The translations under genes and the position numbers were made by a program. A stretch of 64,000 bases of DNA from Chloroflexota bacterium (GTDB lineage: Bacteria > Chloroflexota > Anaerolineae > Anaerolineales > Villigracilaceae): NCBI GenBank assembly GCA_016191845.1, contig JACPVF010000007.1, positions 827,372 to 891,371 of the forward strand, given 5' to 3'. The notes under the pieces were generated by a model that had not been told where the DNA came from, made no database searches, and was given only the letters and a program-made list of their open reading frames with translations. The stretch's first letter is position 1, and every line of letters starts with the position of its first letter. Positions 16,913 to 25,180 of this stretch are shown here, one piece after another.

Positions 16913-17979
16913 TCCGCTTGCCCGGCCTGATTGACCCGCACGTCCACCTGCGTGAACCCGGCGCAACCCACAAGGAAGATTACGACTCGGGCACATCCGT
17001 GGCGCTGGCGGGCGGCGTGACGCTGGTGCTGGCCATGCCCAACACCAAGCCGCCCATCTTCGACGCCGCCACCCTCGACCTTGTGCTGGATTCCGCCAAA
17101 GCGAAGGCACGCTGCGACTATGCCCAATTCCTCGGAGCAGGCCCCGACAACGGCGACTGGGCCAATCATCCGTCGCTGCCCGAGCGTTCGGCGGGACTCA
17201 AGATGTACCTCGACTCCACCTTCGGCCAGCTCCGCCTCGACGATATGTCCTTGTGGATGCCGCATTTTCAGAATTGGCCCAGGTCGCTGCCCATTGTGGC
17301 GCATTCCGAGAGTCGCAGCATGGCGGCGGCGATCCTGTTCGCGGCCATCTATGACCGCCCTGTTCACATCGCGCACATTTCATTGAAGGAAGAAGTGCTG
17401 CTCATCAAGGCTGCCAAGGAACGTGGCATCCAGGTCACGTGCGAGGTCTGCCCGCATCACCTGTTCCTCACCCAGGGCGACATCCCCGCCATCAGTCACG
17501 GGCACCCGGGCCGGGGCGAGGTCCGCCCGAGGCTGGCAACCCAGGCCGATGTCGATGCGCTATGGGCCAACCTGGACGTCATCGACTGCTTCGCCACCGA
17601 CCACGCGCCGCACACCATCGAGGAAAAAGACTCCGACAACCCCCCGCCTGGATTCCCAGGCCTGGAGACGATCCTGCCCCTGTTGCTGGCCGCTGTCGGC
17701 GAAGGCCGTCTCACGCTCGATGACGTGCTGGTGCGCATGGTCACGAACCCGAGGCGCATCTTCAACTTACCTGAGCAGCCCGAGACCTGGGTTGAAGTGG
17801 ACGAGGATGCTGCCTACGAAATCAAGGCCGCTGAGAGCTTTACCCGCTGCGGTTGGACCCCCTTCGAAGGTTGGAAGGTCAAAGGCAGGGTCCGCAAAGT
17901 GGTGTTGCGTGGGCGGACCGCCTTTGAGGATGGAAAGATTCTAGTCGAGCCAGGCTACGGGAAAAATATTCGTGCATAA
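16909..17979 (+). CDS. pyrC: Dihydroorotase
   Basis: An amidohydrolase of 356 residues, closest in motif to the dihydroorotase domain of CAD. Marks are GLIDPHVHLREPGATHKEDY (H11 and H13 as metal ligands), AMPNTKPPIFD, the Lys in AGLKMYLDST as the likely carboxylated bridging residue, IAHISLKEE, CEVCPHHLFLT and FATDHAPHT. It catalyses the third step of de novo pyrimidine synthesis, carbamoyl-aspartate to dihydroorotate. No other pyr gene is adjacent; it is co-transcribed with a PlsY-like gene. Confidence 0.93.
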   Translation: MIRLPGLIDPHVHLREPGATHKEDYDSGTSVALAGGVTLVLAMPNTKPPIFDAATLDLVLDSAKAKARCDYAQFLGAGPDNGDWANHPSLPERSAGLKMYLDSTFGQLRLDDMSLWMPHFQNWPRSLPIVAHSESRSMAAAILFAAIYDRPVHIAHISLKEEVLLIKAAKERGIQVTCEVCPHHLFLTQGDIPAISHGHPGRGEVRPRLATQADVDALWANLDVIDCFATDHAPHTIEEKDSDNPPPGFPGLETILPLLLAAVGEGRLTLDDVLVRMVTNPRRIFNLPEQPETWVEVDEDAAYEIKAAESFTRCGWTPFEGWKVKGRVRKVVLRGRTAFEDGKILVEPGYGKNIRA

Positions 17980-17989
17980 AAACGATTCG

Positions 17990-18009
17990 CCTGAGCGCAG
18001 TCGAAGGGC
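17990..18009. repeat. Short REP-like sequence
   Basis: The 20-bp stretch beginning CCTGAGCGCAGTCGAAGGG resembles a short dispersed extragenic sequence seen in many bacterial genomes. It lies between pyrC and its terminator. Only one copy is seen here, so this is a weak call. Confidence 0.3.
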
Positions 18010-18033
18010 GATAATGTGGATACAGCAGGGCTA

Positions 18034-18069
18034 CAAAAGAGAGCGGACTTTGGTCCGCTCTCTTCTTTT
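18034..18069. terminator. Bidirectional intrinsic terminator
   Basis: AAGAGAGCGGAC (18037-18048) pairs perfectly with GTCCGCTCTCTT (18053-18064), with A and T runs outside. It separates convergent pyrC and the epimerase gene. Confidence 0.9.
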
Positions 18070-19045
18070 ACATCAACTTCAACAATTCCTGCTCGCGCTC
18101 GGGCTTCAAGCCTGCGCGCCACTCATGCTCGGGCGGACGGTTCGCGGCCCAATCGAGTGTGTCGCGCACCGTCTCTGCTAGCGGACGGAAGGTCAGCCCC
18201 GCTGCGATGGCTTTGGCAATATTTACCTGTGCAAAGCCTGCATCTTCGCCTGTATCGGGCAGCCAGGCGGGCAAGTCACTCCACGGCGCGACGTTGTGTT
18301 GACTGAGAAACTCACGCGACGCCCACTTGAAATTTGAATCGCTCTTGCTGACCTGTTTGCAGGTTTCGAGTAGTTTTCCAAATGACAGCGGATAGTCTGG
18401 CCCTGTGACGTTAAACACGCCCGATACTTTATCTTCGACCAATTTGATAATGAAATCCGATAGGTCGCGCACGTCGATGATTTGTGTCAATACATCGGGG
18501 CGGTCGGGTACGAGCACGTCTCCGCCGCGGGACACGCGCACAGGCCAGTAGGTAAAGCGGTCAGTCGGGTCGTGCGGGCCGACGATCAACCCAGGGCGGA
18601 CGACCACCCCTCGGGCGCCGAAGACATCCTGCACGGCGCGCTCGCACAATGCCTTGAGCGGACCATAGCTCTCGCCCGTGACTTCTTCCGTTTCCTCGCG
18701 CAGCACGCCGACCGCGTCGTTTTCGTCGATACCGATCTTGCTGAAATCAGCATAGACCGAAATGCTGGAAATGAACACATAACTGTGCGAGTCTTTCAGC
18801 GCTTCAGCCGACAGGCGCACGATGCGCGGAATGTATCCGCAGGTGTCGATGACCGCATCCCAGCGGTGTCCAGTGAGTTGGTCCAGGTCTTTTTCGCGGT
18901 CGCCGTGGATGGTCTTGACTTGCGGGAACAGGTCGGGGTTGGACTTGCCGCGATTGAAGAGCGTGACCTCATGTCCACGCGTCAGAGCTGAGTCAACCAG
19001 GTGTCGACCGAGAAAACGGGTCCCGCCGATGATGAGGAGTTTCAT
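18068..19045 (-). CDS. NAD-dependent epimerase/dehydratase
   Basis: An extended-type SDR of 325 residues. The true start is the ATG at 19045 (MKLLIIGGTRFLGRHLVDS), which overlaps the upstream gene's stop by ATGA; the longer frame upstream is a shadow of that gene. The Rossmann motif is GGTRFLG (about 7-13) and the catalytic pair is in YGPLK. The region IDVRDLSDFIIKLVEDK and the C-terminal FRPLAETVRDTLDW helix are typical of sugar nucleotide epimerase-like proteins. The substrate is not clear. It is co-transcribed with the DUF1579-like gene. Confidence 0.9.
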   Translation of the reverse strand: MKLLIIGGTRFLGRHLVDSALTRGHEVTLFNRGKSNPDLFPQVKTIHGDREKDLDQLTGHRWDAVIDTCGYIPRIVRLSAEALKDSHSYVFISSISVYADFSKIGIDENDAVGVLREETEEVTGESYGPLKALCERAVQDVFGARGVVVRPGLIVGPHDPTDRFTYWPVRVSRGGDVLVPDRPDVLTQIIDVRDLSDFIIKLVEDKVSGVFNVTGPDYPLSFGKLLETCKQVSKSDSNFKWASREFLSQHNVAPWSDLPAWLPDTGEDAGFAQVNIAKAIAAGLTFRPLAETVRDTLDWAANRPPEHEWRAGLKPEREQELLKLM

Positions 19046-19530
19046 TTCTGCAGCCTGGTCAACTGAAATTCCATTGCCTGGAATTCCTCGCCCTCGGGCG
19101 TGATGTTGTAGGCCTTGAGAAGCAGGTGATCGGGCTCGAGCATGGACACTTCCGTGCGCCAGTTCCAGTCGGGGCCGCCGGTGGGGTCGGGATAACTGCC
19201 CAGCACGAAGAATCCGTCCTCGTTGGCGCCGCCCGTGCAGAACATGATGGCCGTGTTGTTGTGGAACGAGTCCACCCAACTGGCCTCGTAGCGTTCGAGC
19301 AGGGTGTTGAAACCGAAGGTGAACATGCCGTGCTGCGGTTCGCCGTCGATGGAGCTTTGATAGAGGAACAGCGCAAAGCGGCCGTCCAGCACGAGTTGGA
19401 TGTTCCCGAGGATCGGCGTCTCGCTGGCGAGTTTATCGGGTTCGAGCCAGAGTTTGGACGCGCCTGTCCAGCCGCCGACGAGTTGGGCGAGAAAGTGGTG
19501 GGGAGAGGAGAGTTGATTTGTGTTGGACAT
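19042..19530 (-). CDS. DUF1579-like protein
   Basis: A 162-residue soluble beta-barrel-type protein resembling DUF1579: it opens with LAQLVGGWTGASKLWLEP, has repeated beta strands rich in Gly and aromatic residues (DGRFALFLYQSS, YEASWVDSFHN, FFVLGSYPDP), and ends with a Glu-rich strand (GEEFQAMEFQLTRL). The family resembles lipocalin-like folds and has no known activity. It is the first gene of a two-gene operon with the epimerase (ATGA overlap). The match is by pattern only. Confidence 0.7.
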   Translation of the reverse strand: MSNTNQLSSPHHFLAQLVGGWTGASKLWLEPDKLASETPILGNIQLVLDGRFALFLYQSSIDGEPQHGMFTFGFNTLLERYEASWVDSFHNNTAIMFCTGGANEDGFFVLGSYPDPTGGPDWNWRTEVSMLEPDHLLLKAYNITPEGEEFQAMEFQLTRLQK

Positions 19531-19674
19531 AGGACCTCGCTAAAGATGAAAGAGAAAAGATACAGGGTTGAAATTTTGAAACGAAAGGTGATTTAGAGGC
19601 GGCGTTTGTCCGCCGTATCGAGGCCACCGAAATGTTCTCAAAACAAATTGTCAAATCACTAGAGTTTTTCTTGC

Positions 19675-21288
19675 CTACATTCTAAAAACGCCAAAGTTCT
19701 TGTCTTCCTCAGGCCCATTCATCACCACCGAAAGCGCGAGACCAAGGACCTGTCTCGTATCCGCAGGGTCGATCACGCCGTCGTCCCACAGGCGGGCGGT
19801 GGAGTGGTAGGGGTTGCCTTCGTTCTCGTATTTTTCGAGGATGGGACGTTTGAACTCGTCGGCTTCGGCGGGAGTCAGGGCGGGCCTGCCTTCGCGGGCC
19901 AGCTGGTCCTGCTTGATGGTCAGCAGCACGTTGGCGGCCTGTTCCCCGCCCATGACGGAGATGCGCGCGTTGGGCCACATCCACAGGAAACGCGAACCGT
20001 AGGCGCGGCCGCTCATGGCGTAATTACCCGCGCCGAACGAACCGCCGATGACCACCGTCAGCTTGGGGACGCGCGTATTCGCCACGGCATGGACCATCTT
20101 CGCGCCGTCGCGCGCGATTCCGCCCGCTTCGTATTCGCGTCCCACCATGAAACCTGTGATGTTTTGCAGGAACACCAGCGGGATGCCACGCTGGTCGCAC
20201 AGCTCGATGAAGTGCGTCGCCTTGAGCGCGGACTGGCTGAACAGCACGCCGTTGTTGGCGATGATGCCCACGGGAAAGCCGTGGATGTGCGCGAACCCGC
20301 ACACCACGGTCGTGCCGTAGCGCGCCTTGAACTCGCGGAAGCGGCTGCCGTCCACCAGGCGGGTGATGATCTCGCGCACGTCGTACGCCTCGCGGAAGGT
20401 GCGCGGGAGGACGCCGTAAATCTCTTCGGGAGGATAAATTGGTTCTTCGGGAACAGACCGCGGACCGTCTGCCGTCCATGGTCGCTCAGGCAGCGTCTCC
20501 ACGATCTCGCGCAGGATCTCAATCGCATGCTCATCATCTTCCGCGAAATGATCCGCCACGCCCGACAGCCGCGTGTGGACATCCGCGCCGCCCAACTCCT
20601 CGGCGCTGACGTCCTCGCCCGTGGCCGCCTTGACCAGCGGCGGGCCGCCCAGGAAGATGGTCCCCGTGCCCTTGACAATGACCGCCTCGTCGCTCATGGC
20701 TGGGACGTAGGCCCCGCCCGCGGTGCAGCTTCCCATCACCGCCGCGATCTGCGGAATCTTCTTCGAGGACATGCGCGCCTGGTTGTAGAAAATCCGCCCG
20801 AAGTGGTTGACGTCGGGAAAGACCTCGTCCTGCAGGGGCAGGAAGGCCCCGCCCGAGTCGACCAAGTACAGGCAGGGCAGGCCGTTCTCCTCGGCGATCT
20901 GTTGGGCGCGCAGGTGCTTCTTGACCGTCATCGGGAAGTACGATCCGCCCTTGACCGTGGCATCGTTGGCCACGATCAACACCTCGCGGCCCGAGACGCG
21001 CCCGATGCCCGTCACAATGCCCGCGCCTGGAGCGTCGCCGTCGTACAGGTCATACGCCGCCAGCGCCGAGAGTTCCAGGAACGGCGAGCCCGGGTCGAGC
21101 AGACGTTCGATGCGCTCGCGCACGAACAGCTTGCCCTGTTCCTCGTGACGCTTGCGGTACTTCTCGCCGCCGCCCTGGCGGACCAGCGCTAGCCGCTCTT
21201 TCAGTTCCTTCGCCAGCGCGCGGTGATGCGCGGCGTTCTGTTGGAATTCTTCACTGTGGGGGTCGAGGTGGGTGGGGAGGATTTCCAT
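19675..21288 (-). CDS. Acyl-CoA carboxylase carboxyltransferase subunit (MCC-beta type)
   Basis: A 537-residue biotin-dependent carboxyltransferase of the propionyl/methylcrotonyl-CoA carboxylase beta type. It has both crotonase-like halves: ACC-type motifs [33 protein letters not shown] (oxyanion loop of the N domain) and [17 protein letters not shown] (C domain). The extended LPLQ-x-E-x-F-P segment favours methylcrotonyl- or geranyl-CoA carboxylase over propionyl-CoA carboxylase. It needs a biotin carboxylase/carrier subunit, which is not in the window. A role in leucine or branched-chain catabolism is inferred. Confidence 0.92.
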   Translation of the reverse strand: MEILPTHLDPHSEEFQQNAAHHRALAKELKERLALVRQGGGEKYRKRHEEQGKLFVRERIERLLDPGSPFLELSALAAYDLYDGDAPGAGIVTGIGRVSGREVLIVANDATVKGGSYFPMTVKKHLRAQQIAEENGLPCLYLVDSGGAFLPLQDEVFPDVNHFGRIFYNQARMSSKKIPQIAAVMGSCTAGGAYVPAMSDEAVIVKGTGTIFLGGPPLVKAATGEDVSAEELGGADVHTRLSGVADHFAEDDEHAIEILREIVETLPERPWTADGPRSVPEEPIYPPEEIYGVLPRTFREAYDVREIITRLVDGSRFREFKARYGTTVVCGFAHIHGFPVGIIANNGVLFSQSALKATHFIELCDQRGIPLVFLQNITGFMVGREYEAGGIARDGAKMVHAVANTRVPKLTVVIGGSFGAGNYAMSGRAYGSRFLWMWPNARISVMGGEQAANVLLTIKQDQLAREGRPALTPAEADEFKRPILEKYENEGNPYHSTARLWDDGVIDPADTRQVLGLALSVVMNGPEEDKNFGVFRM

Positions 21289-21309
21289 GGGCAGAGTCTA
21301 GCATAAAAA

Positions 21310-21340
21310 TGTAGAGGCGACCCGCCGGGTCACCCCTACA
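21310..21340. repeat. Palindromic GTAGGGGC-type element, intergenic
   Basis: A 31-bp near-palindrome: TGTAGAGGCGACCC pairs with GGGTCACCCCTACA with two mismatches around a GCC centre. It shares the GTAG-GG-C arm with elements at 24216-24243 and 35629-35688. The rest of the 180-bp gap between the divergent carboxyltransferase and phosphatase genes shows no further clear feature. Confidence 0.7.
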
Positions 21341-21468
21341 AATTACCCTACTTTCTCGAATGTCATTGCTTCGCGACTCCCTCCCCTTCCCTCGTATGTG
21401 CTGCGATGCCTCTACTGTAGCACAAAATTCCCCTTTCAGAAAAGACCCGATGTGATACCATTCGCGCC

Positions 21469-21927
21469 ATGAATTTTTCCCAGATCACCGACGACCTCTT
21501 CATCGGCAACACGCCCCTCGCCGCGGACTACGACCAGTTGCGGAGCCTGGGCGTGCGGCTGATCATCAACATGCGCTTCAGTCGCGGCCCCGAGCCTGAC
21601 CCCGCGCCGAGTCCGCTGCGCCTGCTCTGGCTGCGCTCCATCGACAGCCCGTTCTTTCCCATCCCCATGCACAGCCTGATGCACGGGGCGCAGGCCGCGC
21701 TCGAGACGGTCCGCGCGGGTGGCAAGGTCTACAGCCATTGCGCCTACGGCAAGCATCGCAGCGTGGCGATGGGTGCCTGCATCCTGATCGCCCAGGGCAT
21801 GGACGCCCTCTCCGCGATGGAGTTGATCAAGTCCCGCCGCGCGGTGGCCGACCCCGACGCCTTCTACATCCGTCCGCGCATTTTAAAGTTTGTAAACGAA
21901 TGGAAGTCATCTCAAGGAGTTGAATAG
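21469..21927 (+). CDS. Dual-specificity protein phosphatase-like protein
   Basis: A 152-residue cysteine phosphatase of the DSP/PTP superfamily. The P-loop HCAYGKHRS (Cys91 to Ser98) fits H-C-x5-R-[ST]. The N-terminal FSQITDDLFIGNTPLAAD is the usual DSP opening strand and loop. The general-acid Asp is probably in LRSIDSPFFPI (about 56-66). It could remove phosphate from Tyr, Ser/Thr or non-protein substrates. It is followed 3 bp later by a membrane protein and the pair ends at a strong terminator. Confidence 0.85.
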   Translation: MNFSQITDDLFIGNTPLAADYDQLRSLGVRLIINMRFSRGPEPDPAPSPLRLLWLRSIDSPFFPIPMHSLMHGAQAALETVRAGGKVYSHCAYGKHRSVAMGACILIAQGMDALSAMELIKSRRAVADPDAFYIRPRILKFVNEWKSSQGVE

Positions 21928-21930
21928 ACC

Positions 21931-22437
21931 ATGCTGAAAAAACTTTTGATCTACCTCGCGGCGCTGGCGGGCAGCGTACTGTTCTTCCTGCTCTTTACGC
22001 TGATCTTCATGAACGGTATCCAGATCCATTGCGACCGTCAGGCCGACCAGACCTATGACTGCCAGCACCAGACCTTGCTGCTCGGCAGGTTTCCCACCTT
22101 CAGCAAGGAGATCGACCACGTGGTGGATGTCACCATTGTGGACGACGGCTGTTCCGACGGATGCAGTTACCGCACCGAGTTTGTCACCTCGGACGGTCGC
22201 CAGGTCCCGTTAAATGAGGTCTACACTGACCGCAATCCCGTCTCGATCCAGACCAATGACCTCAAGAGTCTGCTGCACAGCGGGCAGGATAACTTCGATT
22301 ATGAGGTCCCGCCGCTTTGGTGGGTGCTCTACCTGCTGATCGGCCTGTTCCTCATGGACATCATTATCCTGACCCTGACCCTCGGCCTGGGCGCGGTCAA
22401 GGACTACTTCGCCCAACGCGACCAGATCCCTTCCTGA
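21931..22437 (+). CDS. Two-helix membrane protein, unknown
   Basis: A 168-residue protein with an N-terminal helix (about 6-28), an external-type middle domain with four closely spaced Cys (IHCDRQADQTYDCQ and DDGCSDGCSY), and a C-terminal helix (about 130-152). The Cys pattern suggests disulfides outside the cytoplasm. No family recognised. It is co-transcribed with the phosphatase (3-bp gap), so a functional link is possible but not shown. Confidence 0.75.
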   Translation: MLKKLLIYLAALAGSVLFFLLFTLIFMNGIQIHCDRQADQTYDCQHQTLLLGRFPTFSKEIDHVVDVTIVDDGCSDGCSYRTEFVTSDGRQVPLNEVYTDRNPVSIQTNDLKSLLHSGQDNFDYEVPPLWWVLYLLIGLFLMDIIILTLTLGLGAVKDYFAQRDQIPS

Positions 22438-22474
22438 AAAAGAGACAGGCACCTCCAAGGTGCCTGTCTCTTTT
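22438..22474. terminator. Bidirectional intrinsic terminator
   Basis: A 17-bp stem (AAAAGAGACAGGCACCT with its complement, CCA loop) starts just after the stop codon and ends in TTTTC. It also faces the convergent gene ending at 22484. Confidence 0.92.
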
Positions 22475-22483
22475 CTTGTCAAC

Positions 22484-22726
22484 TTATCCCTTCAATGGCG
22501 GCGCATCCTTGTCGTAGACAAAGACCTGGATGTCCAGCCCGTCCGCGTTGAGCAGGTCGATGGCGGGCTGGAAGGTCGCATCCTTGATCTTCTGGATGTC
22601 GCCCGCGGGGGCATATACCGACAGCCGCACCTCTTCATCCGACATCTTCACGGCTTTGATCTCCCCGCTGGCGCTGGCGGCTTTCACGATGCCTGTTATT
22701 TTTTGAATGGCTTCGTCGAGGGTCAT
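22484..22726 (-). CDS. Small hypothetical protein downstream of mutS2
   Basis: An 80-residue soluble protein with alternating helix and strand (DEAIQKITGIVKAASASGE, EVRLSVYAPAGDIQKIKDAT). I recognise no family. It lies 14 bp after the mutS2 stop and has GGAG upstream of its ATG, so it is expressed as part of that transcript. Its role is unknown. Confidence 0.7.
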   Translation of the reverse strand: MTLDEAIQKITGIVKAASASGEIKAVKMSDEEVRLSVYAPAGDIQKIKDATFQPAIDLLNADGLDIQVFVYDKDAPPLKG

Positions 22727-22740
22727 GAGTCACTCCTTCG

Positions 22741-25119
22741 TTACGAGGTCTTCAGTTTGGCCACGGTCACGCCCGCGCCGCCTTCCTTGTCGCCGCCTTC
22801 TTCGTACGAGGAGACGTAGGCATGTCCACGCAGCATGTCGCGCACGGCCTGGCGCAGCTTGCCCGTGCCTTTGCCGTGGATGATGCGCACCCACAGCAGG
22901 CCCGTCAGGTAGGCTTGTTCGAGGTAACGGTCGAGCTTGTCGAGCGCGTCGTCGGCCATCTGTCCGCGCAGGTCGAGTTCTATGCCGGGTGAGGACGAAG
23001 CACGCGCCAGCGTAGACGCCGCCTCGCGTACCTTGACCTTGGGCGCCTCCTCGACGGGTTCGCCCGACTTGCGCGACAGGTCCGACAGTTTCGCCCGCAG
23101 CCGCACGCTGCCGATCTGGACTTCGGCATCTGCCTCGCCCAAAGCGGTCACCACACCCTCGGCCGCCAGCGACCCCACAATGACCTTCTCGCCCAGGGCG
23201 AGCGGCCGCTGCCCGATGGAGGGTCCGCGCTCGGGCTGAGGCTTGCGCGCCACGGGCGCTTCGACCTTCTCTTCGATCTTCTCGATCCGCTCTTCGACCT
23301 TCTGGATAGCCTCCAACGGCTGACGGGCCTTCTTCAACTGGCCCTTGAGCGAGTCGATATTGCGCTTGAGCACGGCCACTTCGAGTTCACCTTCGGCGCG
23401 CGCCTTGGCCAGCACCTCGCGGCGCTCGTCCTCGATCTTTTCGAGGCGGGCTTCGAGTTCCCTGGTCTGTGTTTCAAAACGGGCGCGAGCTTTCTCCAGC
23501 TTCTCGCGTTCGCGCGAGGTGCGGTTGCGTTCCTTGCGGATGTCGTCGAGCAGCTTGTCGGCGCGGATGTCGTCGGGGTTGATGTCGTTCTTCGCAACGG
23601 AAACAATTTCAGGGTCCAGGCCGAGGCGCTGGGCGATGAGCAGAGCGTTGGAGCGGCCTGGCAGGCCGATGGTCAGTTTGTAGGTCGGGCGCAGCGTCGC
23701 GATGTCGAATTCCAGCGAGGCATTGACCACGCCTTCGGTCGAGTGCGCGAAGGCCTTGAGTTCGGGATAATGCGTGGCGATCAGCGACGTGATTCCGCGT
23801 TCGAGCAAATGGTTGAGGATGGCACGCGCCAGGGCGGCGCCCTCCTGCGGATCGGTGCCTGCGCCCAATTCGTCGAAGATGACCAGCGAGCGGTTGTCGG
23901 CCTTCTTGAGGATGCGGATGATGTTGGTGATGTGGCCGCTGAAGGTGCTGAGCGACTGCTCGATGGATTGCTCGTCGCCGATGTCGGCCCACACCGAGTG
24001 GAAGAAGGGCAGATCGGAGCCGCTCTCGGCGGGGATGTGCAATCCGCTTTGAGCCATCAGCACCAGCAGACCGACCGTCTTGAGCGAGACGGTCTTGCCG
24101 CCCGTGTTGGGTCCCGTGATGACCACCGAGCGCGTGCCAGGGCGGGGATTGAAGTCAATGGGGACGACGGTGGTGGGGTCAAGGAGGGGGTGGCGGGCAT
24201 GTAGGATGGAAATCTGTAGGGGCGAAGCATGCTTCGCCCCTACGTTGTTCAAGATCGGCTCGCTGGCCCGTAGTTCCTCGGCATACTTCGCCTTCGCAAA
24301 GACCAGGTCGAGCACGGCCAGGTTTTCCACGCCGTAGGTCAGTTCCTCGCGATGTGTGCCGACCAGCGCCGAGACCTCGGCTAGGATGCGGCGTTCTTCG
24401 TCGCGTTCCTGCAATTCCAGTTCACGGACGGCATTGTTCAGCTCCACCACGGGCAGCGGCTCGACGAAGAGCGTGGCCCCGCTGGACGATTGGTCGTGGA
24501 TGACGGCCTTGATCTGGCCCTTGAATTCTGCGCGCAGCGGGATGACGTAACGCCCGTCACGCTGGGTGATGATCTGTTCCTGCAGTTTGGACGCGGACTC
24601 GCTCAGGTAGCGCTGCAGGCGCGACATCAACCGGTCGCGTGCGATCTTCACCTCGCGGCGCAGGCGGGCCAGCTTTTCGGAGGCGGAATCCAGCACCTCG
24701 CCGCGCTCCGAGAGGATGCGCGAGATGGCGTCGACGATGCCGTACGACTCGGGCAGGCCCAGCGCGATCTCAGCCAGACGCGGATAGAGGTCCGTTTTGC
24801 GTTCGAGCGCCTTCTTCAACTCGCGGCAGGAGATGAGCGTGGCTTTGACGTCCAGCAGTTGCTGCGGGTCGAGCACACCGCCGCGAGCCGCCAGGTCGGC
24901 GGCAGGGCGGATGTCGTGCGCGCCGCCGATGCTCAGGTCCTGGATCGAGAGCAGCCTGCGTGCTTCGCTCGTCTCGCTCAGGCGGGCGACAGCCAGGTCG
25001 AAGGAGGTGGTCGGTTCCAGCGCGCGCGCCAGTTCCATCGAAGCGGAGAAATCACAGAAACCCGCCAGGCGGGCCAGGATCTTCGGGTATTCGAGCACAG
25101 AGATGGTTTTTGCGTCCAT
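22741..25119 (-). CDS. mutS2: Endonuclease MutS2
   Basis: A 792-residue MutS2. It has the core and lever region (about 1-300), the MutS ATPase domain with Walker A ITGPNTGGKT (about 328-337) and the Walker B region VIFDELGAGTD, a long charged coiled coil (about 500-625), and a C-terminal Smr nuclease domain (LDLRG, IIHGKGTGKLRQAV). MutS2 acts on recombination intermediates and collided ribosomes rather than in mismatch repair. Residues about 293-302 (VGAKHASPL) are encoded by a 28-bp perfect palindrome inserted in frame. The start is the ATG at 25119; a -10 TATAAT ends 10 bases before it, so the mRNA has almost no leader and a GTG at 25140 is excluded. Confidence 0.93.
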   Translation of the reverse strand: MDAKTISVLEYPKILARLAGFCDFSASMELARALEPTTSFDLAVARLSETSEARRLLSIQDLSIGGAHDIRPAADLAARGGVLDPQQLLDVKATLISCRELKKALERKTDLYPRLAEIALGLPESYGIVDAISRILSERGEVLDSASEKLARLRREVKIARDRLMSRLQRYLSESASKLQEQIITQRDGRYVIPLRAEFKGQIKAVIHDQSSSGATLFVEPLPVVELNNAVRELELQERDEERRILAEVSALVGTHREELTYGVENLAVLDLVFAKAKYAEELRASEPILNNVGAKHASPLQISILHARHPLLDPTTVVPIDFNPRPGTRSVVITGPNTGGKTVSLKTVGLLVLMAQSGLHIPAESGSDLPFFHSVWADIGDEQSIEQSLSTFSGHITNIIRILKKADNRSLVIFDELGAGTDPQEGAALARAILNHLLERGITSLIATHYPELKAFAHSTEGVVNASLEFDIATLRPTYKLTIGLPGRSNALLIAQRLGLDPEIVSVAKNDINPDDIRADKLLDDIRKERNRTSREREKLEKARARFETQTRELEARLEKIEDERREVLAKARAEGELEVAVLKRNIDSLKGQLKKARQPLEAIQKVEERIEKIEEKVEAPVARKPQPERGPSIGQRPLALGEKVIVGSLAAEGVVTALGEADAEVQIGSVRLRAKLSDLSRKSGEPVEEAPKVKVREAASTLARASSSPGIELDLRGQMADDALDKLDRYLEQAYLTGLLWVRIIHGKGTGKLRQAVRDMLRGHAYVSSYEEGGDKEGGAGVTVAKLKTS
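24216..24243. repeat. Perfect palindromic element inserted in frame in mutS2
   Basis: A 28-bp perfect palindrome with half-site GTAGGGGCGAAGCA. It encodes nine or ten residues at the boundary between the lever region and the ATPase domain of MutS2, just before the conserved HARHPLL motif. The arm is shared with elements at 21310 and 35629. Confidence 0.85.
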
Positions 25120-25128
25120 GACAGGGGA

Positions 25129-25134
25129 ATTATA
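25129..25134 (-). promoter_or_regulatory. mutS2: TATAAT -10 element of mutS2
   Basis: On the minus strand a perfect TATAAT ends ten bases before the mutS2 ATG. No convincing -35 is seen. Confidence 0.6.
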
Positions 25135-25151
25135 AACCACGGTCGGAAATA

Positions 25152-25178
25152 AAAAGAGCAGGGAATTCCTGCTCTTTT
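25152..25178 (-). terminator. Intrinsic terminator of the DedA-glycosyltransferase operon
   Basis: AAAAGAGCAGG and CCTGCTCTTTT form a perfect 11-bp stem right after the glycosyltransferase stop, separating it from mutS2. Confidence 0.88.
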
Positions 25179-25180
25179 CG

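Noticed and set aside
19046..19279. N-terminal extension of the epimerase
   Set aside because: It reads the DUF1579-like gene in another frame; the ATG at 19045 starts directly before the Rossmann motif and gives an ATGA overlap.
19804..21192. A 462-codon open frame antisense to the carboxyltransferase
   Set aside because: A GC-rich shadow frame, Arg/His/Ala/Gln-rich, without any recognisable domain; the minus-strand enzyme is certain.
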